A DNA stretch of 64,000 bases, from the NCBI RefSeq assembly GCF_008017445.1, contig NZ_VRSW01000004.1, positions 124,001 through 188,000 on the forward strand. The letters are read 5' to 3'. How positions within the stretch are numbered: position 1 is the stretch's first letter; each line of letters opens with the position of its first letter. Positions 7,924 through 14,049 of this stretch are shown piece by piece. The notes under the pieces are model-generated. The model was given only the letters and a program-made list of their open reading frames with translations. It made no database searches and was not told where the DNA came from. A program made the translations under genes and the position numbers. Source of the DNA: Microbacterium mitrae (lineage in GTDB: Bacteria; Actinomycetota; Actinomycetes; Actinomycetales; Microbacteriaceae).

Positions 7924-8406
7924 ATGCTGGACATAATTACAAACCTCCGAAATCGACGGGGCGGCTCTAGAAGTTCCCCCCTCAATGGCGCGGCAAAGAC
8001 CGAGTGTGAGCCACCTATTTCAGCGCACGCTCGTCCCCCCGCGATCAGATCGACACTTCCCAAACGTCCGCGATTGCGACGACGGCTTGCCTTGTGTGGG
8101 GTCACATTGGCCTTGCTTTTCACGGGCTCGGTTGCCGCCTACGCAAGTGGAGCAGATGTCGGGACTATCGGAGATGGCTATACAACGTATCCCAATGCTT
8201 CTCCATACATTTCGTATGCGCATGTAACTCGGTGCATACCGCAGCTGGGGGTTCCTGGAGCTGCCTTTGTTGTGCGAGGTAAAGCGACCCTTGGAACCGA
8301 TACTGCATACGGTGCCAAGGCAACTGCAGGCGACCCCGAAAGCCTCGTCACGATTCGAAAGGTAGGAAGTTACCACGGTTCTTGGTATTGCAAAAAACTG
8401 AGCTGA
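7924..8406 (+). CDS. Small secreted protein, paralogue 1 (unknown family, Cys pair)
   Basis: A 160-residue frame with an unusual leader: about 55 polar, Arg/Pro-rich residues, then RRRLALCGVTLALLFTGSV and an AYAS-type cleavage site near residue 76. The mature part (about 85 residues) matches the next gene's product. Shared blocks are SGADVGT, ASPYISYAHVT-C, RGK, SLVT-R and GSW-C-KLS. Two conserved Cys residues (in HVTRC and SWYC) probably form a disulfide. The ATG at 7924 is the first in frame; a weak GAGAGG lies 11 bp upstream. A shorter true start near the hydrophobic stretch is possible. I do not recognise the family; a secreted toxin, bacteriocin or surface peptide are open options. Confidence 0.65.
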   Translation: MLDIITNLRNRRGGSRSSPLNGAAKTECEPPISAHARPPAIRSTLPKRPRLRRRLALCGVTLALLFTGSVAAYASGADVGTIGDGYTTYPNASPYISYAHVTRCIPQLGVPGAAFVVRGKATLGTDTAYGAKATAGDPESLVTIRKVGSYHGSWYCKKLS

Positions 8407-8426
8407 TCCACACTGATTGAGGTCTC

Positions 8427-8774
8427 ATGAAAAAGAAATCGAAGACTCGCGCGCTCTCAGTGGTCTCGCTGATCGTTGCCCTAACAGCTCTATCATTTCC
8501 GACCGTGACATACGCTTCGGGGGCGGACGTAGGCACAGTTGGACAGGGGAGCACCTACTTCCCAACTGCCTCCCCGTACATCTCCTACGCCCACGTCACG
8601 CAATGCAACACTGACTGGGGACCGAAGCAGGCGTATACCTACCGAGGAAAAGTAAGCATCGGATCAACCATCGCTTTCGGCCCCACGAATGCATACGGCG
8701 ATGGCGACAGTCTTGTTACGTTGCGTCGAGTCGCGGCCTTACAAGGATCGTGGTTCTGCCAAAAACTCTCATAG
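8427..8774 (+). CDS. Small secreted protein, paralogue 2 (unknown family, Cys pair)
   Basis: This 115-residue protein has a standard Sec signal peptide: MKKKSKTRA, a hydrophobic core, and cleavage after TYA at about residue 30. The mature protein is about 85 residues. It aligns end to end with the product of the upstream gene, including SGADVGT, SPYISYAHVT, two Cys and the C-terminal KLS. The C-terminal Cys lies seven residues from the end at most, suggesting a compact disulfide-closed domain rich in Gly, Thr and Tyr. It starts 20 bp after the upstream stop. No lipobox, cell-wall sorting signal or transmembrane anchor is present. Function unknown; family not recognised. Confidence 0.75.
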   Translation: MKKKSKTRALSVVSLIVALTALSFPTVTYASGADVGTVGQGSTYFPTASPYISYAHVTQCNTDWGPKQAYTYRGKVSIGSTIAFGPTNAYGDGDSLVTLRRVAALQGSWFCQKLS

Positions 8775-8791
8775 CGAAGAACGGAACGAAC

Positions 8792-9406
8792 ATGAAAACA
8801 AACAAAATTGCTATCGCGGCAGTGTCTCTTCTTCTTGCCTCTGCATCGGTTCTAACTGCGGCAGGAATCTCGCAGGCCGCTACCATTCAATCGCATCCTT
8901 CACAAGCCTTCGCGGAACGAATCGAAACCTTGCTCGAGCTGCCCGGTTTGTCTGAACGTGAGGTCTCAGTACTCTCGGAAGCAGCAAAAACCGGCGAGAT
9001 CTCGATCGAAGCCTATGAAGCAACCCATGCTGAATATGCTCGCTGTGTGAGCGACCTCGGGTTCAAACCTGAGTTCCGCAAGGCGGATAAGGGGTTCTAC
9101 GTGGAACTTCCGTACCGCGACGTAGTAGATCCTGAGGGCCTCGACAAGGCGGTCATCAGTTGCTCGCAAGACAGTGACGCAATTTATTCACTGTTCACTA
9201 CTCAACAGATGAACCCAACGATGGAAGTGGATGCCCGCATTGTGGCTATTCAGTGTTTGAGCGAGATCGGTTCCGTACCCGAGGGATACTCCCCCGACCA
9301 ATTCTGGTCGGACTACAAAGCAATGGAATTCCCATTCCCCCAGTACGAAGCACGCAATAATGACTGTATGTACGGTGCTGGATTTGCAGCGTTCGATCTT
9401 GGATAG
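8792..9406 (+). CDS. Secreted four-cysteine protein of unknown function
   Basis: This 204-residue protein begins at ATG 8792 with a Sec signal peptide (MKTNKIAIAAVSLLLASAS) ending near SQA-A at about residue 30. The mature chain has four Cys (in YARCVSDLG, VISCSQD, IQCLSE and NDCMYG), enough for two disulfides. It contains alternating acidic helices and aromatic residues, including a Phe/Tyr/Pro-rich stretch near FPFPQYEA. The spacing to the previous gene is 17 bp, so it is probably in the same operon. There is no catalytic motif I can name. The base composition is lower in GC than flanking chromosomal genes, consistent with acquisition. Confidence 0.75.
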   Translation: MKTNKIAIAAVSLLLASASVLTAAGISQAATIQSHPSQAFAERIETLLELPGLSEREVSVLSEAAKTGEISIEAYEATHAEYARCVSDLGFKPEFRKADKGFYVELPYRDVVDPEGLDKAVISCSQDSDAIYSLFTTQQMNPTMEVDARIVAIQCLSEIGSVPEGYSPDQFWSDYKAMEFPFPQYEARNNDCMYGAGFAAFDLG

Positions 9407-9461
9407 GAACACCTGCACCATTCCCGCTGAGTGAGTTGACTAGGCCACGAAACGGAGACAC

Positions 9462-9845
9462 ATGATGGTTGAAAAAGAACAAGAGGTCGAAGTAATTTCT
9501 TCCGCTAGGCGCAACGATTCTGGCGACCGCAGCTGGGGCAAAATAGCCCTCGTTCTTGCCAGTATCGCGATTGCGGTCGAGTTCTTCAGACAAACCTTCG
9601 TCCGACAATGGATCCGCGACCTAATCGAGAAGAACCGCTATGACGAGGCCGCGCTAGCGGTCAGCATGTCGTCGTGGATCGCAATCGCGCTCTTCGTCAT
9701 AGCTCTCATCGCCAGCGTGATCGCGATGCGCAGGGAACCGTCATCACTCTCAAAGAGCAATGTCGCGTTGGCGATGACCTCTGTCGGGGTTTGCTTCATG
9801 CTATTGGAAATGTTCGTCAAGCCCTTCATCAACGTGTACCTCTGA
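9462..9845 (+). CDS. Small multi-pass membrane protein (possible immunity or export partner)
   Basis: This 127-residue protein has a short acidic N-terminus and three likely transmembrane helices at about residues 28-45, 65-87 and 100-120, separated by short charged loops. GGAG lies about 7 bp before the tandem ATGs at 9462 and 9465. It is the last gene of the plus-strand operon, 55 bp after the secreted four-Cys gene. A small membrane protein at the end of a secreted-peptide operon is often an immunity or anchoring factor, but that is inference from position only. No family recognised. Confidence 0.7.
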   Translation: MMVEKEQEVEVISSARRNDSGDRSWGKIALVLASIAIAVEFFRQTFVRQWIRDLIEKNRYDEAALAVSMSSWIAIALFVIALIASVIAMRREPSSLSKSNVALAMTSVGVCFMLLEMFVKPFINVYL

Positions 9846-9852
9846 GGTGATG

Positions 9853-9879
9853 GGGTGCGGCGATATGATCGCCGCACCC
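9853..9879 (+). terminator. Hairpin after the cargo operon
   Basis: Perfect 12-bp arms at 9853-9864 and 9868-9879 with a 3-nt loop, starting 8 bp after the stop of the membrane-protein gene. There is no T-tract. Confidence 0.6.
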
Positions 9880-9904
9880 GCTACAGGCGCCATTCACTGG
9901 ACAC

Positions 9905-9944
9905 AAGCGGAGGCTGGTATCGAAGGCGATGCCAGCCTCCGCTT
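9905..9944 (+). terminator. Second hairpin after the cargo operon
   Basis: Arms at 9905-9917 and 9932-9944 are a perfect 13-bp match, starting AAGCGGAGG, with a 14-nt loop. It is followed by a T-containing run. It is stronger than the preceding hairpin and is the likelier operon terminator. Confidence 0.65.
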
Positions 9945-10008
9945 TGCTGTCGTTGCTTTCCCAAGCAGCTCCCCTTGCACACGATTTTGTCGCGTCAATT
10001 CGTGTAGT

Positions 10009-10043
10009 CGGTTCCGCTGCCAGAGGAGGGAACAGCGGAACCG
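10009..10043. repeat. Inverted repeat built on the GGTTCCG motif
   Basis: CGGTTCCGCTG at 10009-10019 and its exact reverse complement at 10033-10043 enclose a 13-nt loop. It lies between the cargo operon and the convergent 79-residue ORF and may assist termination. Confidence 0.45.
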
Positions 10044-10075
10044 GCTGCGCGCGTCGTGCAGCGGATTCGTTGTGA

Positions 10076-10099
10076 GCACCCGCCCGGTTGGGCGGGTGC
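10076..10099 (-). terminator. Hairpin terminator for the 79-residue minus-strand ORF
   Basis: Perfect 10-bp arms at 10076-10085 and 10090-10099 (GCACCCGCCC) with a GGTT loop, 9 bp past the end of the minus-strand gene. Confidence 0.6.
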
Positions 10100-10107
10100 C
10101 CTGGTTG

Positions 10108-10347
10108 TTATTCGGTGGGCTCGATCATGGCGGCGATCTTCTCGACGTCGCTGAGGGTGTATCCCCATTCGCTGATTGCTGTCAGGTATGTCGCGAATGC
10201 GGGGCTGGGGTATCGCCAGGTTTCGTGACTGGTCTTGTCCTCGACGGCTCCGAGGATCATTGCGAGGGTGACGTGCTGAGCCTTCGTCGGGTGGCCAGCG
10301 AGATACTGTGCGACGGCCGCGCGGCCGCGCCCTTCGATGCCAAGCAT
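10108..10347 (-). CDS. Short protein resembling the C-terminus of plasmid-type ParB-like proteins; possibly a fragment
   Basis: This 79-residue frame is preceded by AGGAGGAGAG about 12 bp upstream and ends just before a hairpin. The protein has an Arg/Ala-rich start and then helices ending in WRYPSPAF, TYLTAISEWGYTLSDVE. Its general look recalls the C-terminal portion of ParB-like proteins on actinobacterial plasmids. That is a low-confidence impression, not a motif match. The GC content is higher than in the secreted-protein genes. If it is a plasmid remnant, it may indicate that the cargo came from a plasmid. Confidence 0.45.
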   Translation of the reverse strand: MLGIEGRGRAAVAQYLAGHPTKAQHVTLAMILGAVEDKTSHETWRYPSPAFATYLTAISEWGYTLSDVEKIAAMIEPTE

Positions 10348-10483
10348 GGTGCGGGTGGTCTCTCCTCCTATTTGTTTGCCCCTTCCGATCGGGGCGATAG
10401 CAAAGGTGGGCTGACCCCATTTTCTAGGTCCACTCGTTATGTGAGTCCAGAGATCCGCGTACGCGGGGAGAATGGATCACACG

Positions 10484-10768
10484 ATGAGCAACCAACGAAA
10501 GCGTCATACCCCGGAGCAGATCGTCCGGAAACTCGGGCAAGCCGACCGCCTGCTCGGGGAGGGCAATACCGTCGCCGATGCCTGCCGTGAGCTCGGAGTT
10601 ACTGAGCAAACCTATTACCGGTGGCGGAACCAGTACGGCGGAATGAAAGCCGACGACGCGAAGCGCCTGAAGGAACTCGAGAAGCAGAACGCCACTTTGA
10701 AGCGTCTCCTCGCCGAGGCTGAACTTGAGAAGGCTGCGCTCAAGGAGCTTGCGGAGGGAAACTTCTAG
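10484..10768 (+). CDS. IS3-family transposase OrfA, right copy
   Basis: Identical in translation to the left-copy OrfA, including the helix-turn-helix and the zipper helix. It ends with the same slippery G_GGA_AAC just before the TAG stop. Sequence identity between the copies means they can recombine and loop out the cargo, leaving a single IS. Confidence 0.9.
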   Translation: MSNQRKRHTPEQIVRKLGQADRLLGEGNTVADACRELGVTEQTYYRWRNQYGGMKADDAKRLKELEKQNATLKRLLAEAELEKAALKELAEGNF

Positions 10769-10830
10769 GCCCGGGCAGGCGGCGCGCCGCGATCGCTCAC
10801 CTGATTCGCACGCTGCAGATCAGTGAGCGT

Positions 10831-11631
10831 ATGGCGTGCCGCCTGGCCCGGCTCTCCCGATCCGCATGGCGCAGACCGCTCAAGGGCGACACCCCCGCAG
10901 ATCCCGATCGGGCGCTGCGAGACTGGCTCCGGAAGTTCGCGAAGAATCACCCACGATGGGGATACCGGCGCGCGTACCATGGCGCCCGTGCTGAGGGGTG
11001 GAACGTGAACCACAAGAAAGTCCAACGCCTCTGGCGTGAAGAAGGACTGCGAGTACCGCAGAAGCGCCGACGCAAACGCGTGGGCGCCTCAACCGTCACG
11101 GCGCCTGCTGCGGTCGCGCCAGGAGTGGTGTGGGCGGTCGATTTCCAGTCCGATGTTGACGAACGTGGGAAAGCGATCAAGATCTGTACCATCGTGGACG
11201 AGCACACCAGGGTGTGCCTGGGTGGCTTGGTCGAGCGGTCGATCACCGCCGAGCGATTCATCGAGCATCTCGAGGAACTCGTCACTGAACAGGGGGCACC
11301 GATGGTGCTGCGAAGTGACAACGGGCCGGAATTCATCTCCGACGCCGTCGCAGACTGGGCGGGCACAAGAACCGGGTTGTCATACATTCCGCCAGGTCAG
11401 CCCTGGCGAAACGGATACGTCGAGTCGTTCAACTCGAGGCTCCGCGACGAGTGCTTGAATATCAACAGCTTCTACTCGCTGCTTCATGCTCGGGTCGTGA
11501 TCAGCGACTGGAAGCACGAGTACAACCACGAGCGACGGCATTCATCGCTCGGCTACCTGACCCCGTTGGAGTACGCTCGATCCTGCGCCCACACGTTAGA
11601 AGAAATCGACTCACATACTGAGCGGACCTAA
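10831..11631 (+). CDS. IS3-family transposase OrfB, right copy
   Basis: Identical in translation to the left-copy OrfB with an intact DDE triad, so both copies should be able to supply active transposase. It would be made as a frameshifted OrfAB fusion. It lies 16 bp from the right terminal repeat. Confidence 0.92.
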   Translation: MACRLARLSRSAWRRPLKGDTPADPDRALRDWLRKFAKNHPRWGYRRAYHGARAEGWNVNHKKVQRLWREEGLRVPQKRRRKRVGASTVTAPAAVAPGVVWAVDFQSDVDERGKAIKICTIVDEHTRVCLGGLVERSITAERFIEHLEELVTEQGAPMVLRSDNGPEFISDAVADWAGTRTGLSYIPPGQPWRNGYVESFNSRLRDECLNINSFYSLLHARVVISDWKHEYNHERRHSSLGYLTPLEYARSCAHTLEEIDSHTERT

Positions 11632-11685
11632 CAACGGGGGCGGCCCAGGATAGCTTCGCCCGGTGAGGGTGGAGGCGATGATGAG

Positions 11686-12093
11686 TCAGGTGGAGCGTGC
11701 CGTAATTTCCTCCGCTCGGTGCCACCCCGCCTTCGTCATGACCTCATCAAGCTGCTCGAAGGTTCCGTCGACCGCCATGTTTACGGGGTCGCCGAGCAGG
11801 CCGTCGGGTGTGCGCGTGCGGCCGAAGAAGTAGTCGGGAACGTAGAGGTCAGACAACATCTTGTGCAGGCGCGGCAGGGCGAGGTACGCGAGGATGCCCC
11901 AGACCGGAACGAAGAGCAGCAGCGACCACGGCGTGCGAAAGCCCTGCATCGCAACGATGACCGACAGCCAGATGGCCGCCGCGGTGGCGACGAGGAAGAA
12001 GACGCGGTCAACGATCGTCGAAGTCGGTAGTGGCTGCTGCATTTGCAGGGCAAAGCGCCGGTGGTTGGCTGCGTCGTCGCGCGTGCTGGTCAT
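11686..12093 (-). pseudogene. LssY_C domain protein, 5' half (split, plus nonsense codon)
   Basis: The frame starts at ATG 12093 behind a GGGGAG ribosome site. It encodes two hydrophobic segments (about residues 28-48 and 52-70), then the beginning of the LssY_C domain: GLLGDPVNMAVDGTFEQL and KAGWHRAEEIT. It stops at TGA 11686-11688. Downstream of that stop the same frame continues as LIIASTLTGRSY up to the transposon edge, and after the element as PTAPVSTLML. The TGA stands where an Arg codon (CGA) would fit, so a C-to-T change is likely. The gene therefore has two independent lesions. Confidence 0.85.
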
Positions 12094-12311
12094 CGCTCGT
12101 CTCCCCTCCCCGCCCGCGGCGGTGACGTAGCGACTAGTCTGGCGGCTCGCGCGCTCAGCGTCTAGCGTTGCCGACGGTCTGTTGCGGGGCGTGTCGGAGA
12201 TCTTGGTGCGCACCTTGTTACTGGCGTGCCGACCTTGCGGCGCAGCGCATGGTTCCGCCGCCGCAGCGCGTGGTTCCGCCGCCGCATCGCTGGCAAATAG
12301 GCCGGAAAAGC

Positions 12312-12340
12312 AAAAAACCCGGAGTGGAGTCCGGGTTTTT
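12312..12340 (-). terminator. Terminator after tRNA-Ala
   Basis: The stem AAACCCGGA with its complement around GTGGAG is flanked by A- and T-runs, placed immediately downstream of the minus-strand tRNA. Confidence 0.8.
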
Positions 12341-12342
12341 CG

Positions 12343-12415
12343 TGGAGCCTAGGAGATTCGAACTCCTGACATCCTGCTTGCAAAGCAGGCACTCTACCAA
12401 CTGAGTTAAGGCCCC
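12343..12415 (-). tRNA. tRNA-Ala (anticodon TGC)
   Basis: A 73-nt cloverleaf on the minus strand. The acceptor GGGGCCT pairs with AGGCTCC, with A as discriminator. The anticodon stem-loop is CCTGC-TTTGCAA-GCAGG, giving TGC. The T-arm contains GTTCGAATC. CCA is not encoded. Confidence 0.95.
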
Positions 12416-12970
12416 GTGTTTTGTTGTCATTCCGGTGATTTCTCAACCGGACTCAATTACTTTATCCGCGGGGTTGAGAATGCGCAAATCGGCGCCGGTG
12501 CGGGAGTGTCGATGGGGTGTGGACGGATGCGGGAGCTCGTCGATGGTGCGTAGGCGGGGTGCGGGCATGTCGATGGTACGGCGTTCATCACAGCCGTTAT
12601 GCACGACGCTCGCCGGTCGCGCCGTGGTTGTGCAGGAAAATCGCGCGATGCAAACCGAAAAGTCGCGGCAAAACGGGGTGGTGTTGGAGAAATTTCCTGC
12701 ACAACCGAGAATCACGCCGGAACGACCGTGCAGAACGGTTGCGGCAATGGGGGCGGAACCACGGTGCAGGCCAGGCGACATGGAGCGGAACCATGGGGTG
12801 CGGAACCATGGTGTGCGGAACCACGGGGCGGACCCACGGGGTGGAACCCCGGGCGGCAGCGACGCAAGGACCCCCCGGGCGCGTCCCCAAAGCCGATCCC
12901 GCCGCACCGAACGCCACCGTCGGGCCTATAAGCCAGCCCCGCGCCGCCACAGGCGCCGGGGGAACGCAAA
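12416..12970. other. Gene-free, repeat-rich gap between two tRNAs
   Basis: Long frames across this stretch are repetitive translations and I do not believe them. It holds a long-armed hairpin (12626-12706) and a CGTTATGCACGA half-element near 12594. A run of GCGGAACCA units around 12780-12840 is spaced about 10-12 bp apart. Confidence 0.6.
12626..12706. repeat. Long-armed hairpin element B
   Basis: GGTTGTGCAGGAAA at 12626-12639 is the exact reverse complement of 12693-12706, with a 53-nt loop. It has the same layout as the elements at 4.8, 43.4, 43.7 and 51.7 kb. Confidence 0.65.
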
Positions 12971-12996
12971 AGGCCAAGTAATTTCTTACTTGGCCT
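12971..12996 (-). terminator. Terminator after tRNA-Ile
   Basis: Arms AGGCCAAGTAA (12971-12981) and its complement (12986-12996) with a 4-nt loop lie just downstream of the minus-strand tRNA. Confidence 0.7.
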
Positions 12997-13002
12997 CGTT
13001 GG

Positions 13003-13076
13003 TGGGGCTACCAGGACTTGAACCTGGGACCTCTTCATTATCAGTGAAGCGCTCTAACCACCTGAGCTATAGCCCC
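13003..13076 (-). tRNA. tRNA-Ile (anticodon GAT)
   Basis: A 74-nt cloverleaf on the minus strand. The acceptor GGGGCTA pairs with TAGCCCC. The anticodon stem-loop is CTTCA-CTGATAA-TGAAG, giving GAT. The T-arm contains GTTCAAGTC. The location upstream of gyrA is typical for actinobacterial tRNA-Ile and tRNA-Ala. Confidence 0.95.
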
Positions 13077-13227
13077 GTCTCGAACTACGTTCGCAACCTC
13101 ATCGAGATTACCCGATCCTGGCGAGTTTCGCGAATCGAGCGCGGGGTCAGATGAAATTCGTCCGATCACGTCGGCGATTCTCGCGCCACGGCTACCGACG
13201 CCTGAACTGTGAGGCCACAATGGTGGC

Positions 13228-13938
13228 ATGACGACACATTCCGGTGAGGCGCACGACGACAAGATCAGCGCCCGGCTCAACAGTCTGCGCGCCGGGGTTC
13301 TCGGCGCCAATGACGGCATCATTTCGGTCGCCTCGTTGGTGGTCGGTGTCGCCGGCGCGACGACCGATTCTGCGGCGTTGCTCACCGCGGGTGTTGCGGG
13401 GCTGGTTGGTGGCGCCATCTCGATGGCGCTTGGCGAATACGTCTCGGTCAGCAGCCAGCGCGACAGCGAGCGCGCGCTGATCGCGAAGGAGAAGCACGAA
13501 CTAGAGACGATGCCGGAGGCCGAGCTTGAAGAGCTCACCGAGATGTATCGAAGCCGTGGTCTCTCCCCCGAAACCGCACGTACGGTTGCGGCCGAACTCA
13601 CCGCGCACGACGCGTTGGCCGCACACCTTGAGGTCGAACTGCACATCGACCAAGAAGACCTCGTGAGCCCGTGGCAAGCGGCGCTCTCCTCCGCCCTGGC
13701 GTTCACGATTGGTGCGCTGTTGCCACTTCTCGCGATTCTGCTGCCGCCGGCGGAGATGCGCGTTCCCATCACCTTCGCTACGGTGCTGCTCGCCCTGGCG
13801 CTGACCGGTTGGATTTCAGCCAAGATCGGCAAGAGTGCACCGGGCGTCGCCATGGTGCGCCTCGTGGTCGGCGGACTCTTGGCTCTCGCCGCAACCTGGG
13901 GTATCGGCACGCTGCTCGGAACCACGGGCATCGTGTAG
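13228..13938 (+). CDS. VIT1/CCC1-family (vacuolar iron transporter type) membrane protein
   Basis: This 236-residue protein has the VIT family signature LRAGVLGANDGIISVASLVVGVAGA near the start, followed by SMALGEYVSVSSQRD. A charged cytoplasmic helical segment at about residues 80-150 (EKHELETMPEAELEEL, the metal-binding region in eukaryotic VIT1) separates two N-terminal helices from three C-terminal ones. Family members move Fe2+ or Mn2+. Bacterial members probably detoxify or store divalent metal, though the direction is not proven. It is monocistronic and ends before a strong hairpin. Confidence 0.85.
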   Translation: MTTHSGEAHDDKISARLNSLRAGVLGANDGIISVASLVVGVAGATTDSAALLTAGVAGLVGGAISMALGEYVSVSSQRDSERALIAKEKHELETMPEAELEELTEMYRSRGLSPETARTVAAELTAHDALAAHLEVELHIDQEDLVSPWQAALSSALAFTIGALLPLLAILLPPAEMRVPITFATVLLALALTGWISAKIGKSAPGVAMVRLVVGGLLALAATWGIGTLLGTTGIV

Positions 13939-14003
13939 ACACGGGCATCGTTTAGAAGAAGCCCCGATTTAGTAGGCGCCGCGGGCGAAAGAGCCCGGAA
14001 ACG

Positions 14004-14038
14004 CAGAACGGCCGCGACATCATGTCGCGGCCGTTCTG
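14004..14038. terminator. Bidirectional terminator between the VIT gene and the Pro-rich protein gene
   Basis: Arms 14004-14020 and 14022-14038 (core ACGGCCGCGACAT) are perfectly complementary. The hairpin lies between two convergent genes. Confidence 0.75.
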
Positions 14039-14049
14039 TTTGCTTGACG

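Larger units (their letters stand above)
6373..11647. mobile_element. IS3-bounded composite element with 4-bp GGAT flanking repeats
   Basis: Two 1241-bp copies of the same IS3-family element (6373-7613 and 10407-11647) lie in direct orientation around 7614-10406. Outside the unit, GGAT is present at 6369-6372 and again at 11648-11651, the size expected for an IS3-type target duplication. The individual copies are not flanked by duplications (GGAT/CGCG and AAGG/GGAT). This supports insertion of the whole unit, or homologous integration of cargo into a pre-existing single IS. The two copies encode identical proteins, so the event is recent. The target was an LssY_C gene. Confidence 0.85.
10407..11647 (+). 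mobile_element. IS3-family insertion sequence, right copy
   Basis: Same length, ends and coding content as the left copy, offset by 4034 bp and in the same orientation. The left inner junction reads AAGG before TGGG. The outer right junction is followed by GGAT, matching the bases before the left copy. Confidence 0.92.

Noticed and set aside
7924..8774. Lactococcin 972-type bacteriocins
   Set aside because: The size and secretion fit, but the Trp/Tyr/His pattern of that family is absent and these proteins carry a Cys pair instead.
12435..13154. 239-residue plus-strand frame over the tRNA gap
   Set aside because: It runs through a tRNA gene on the opposite strand and repeat sequence.
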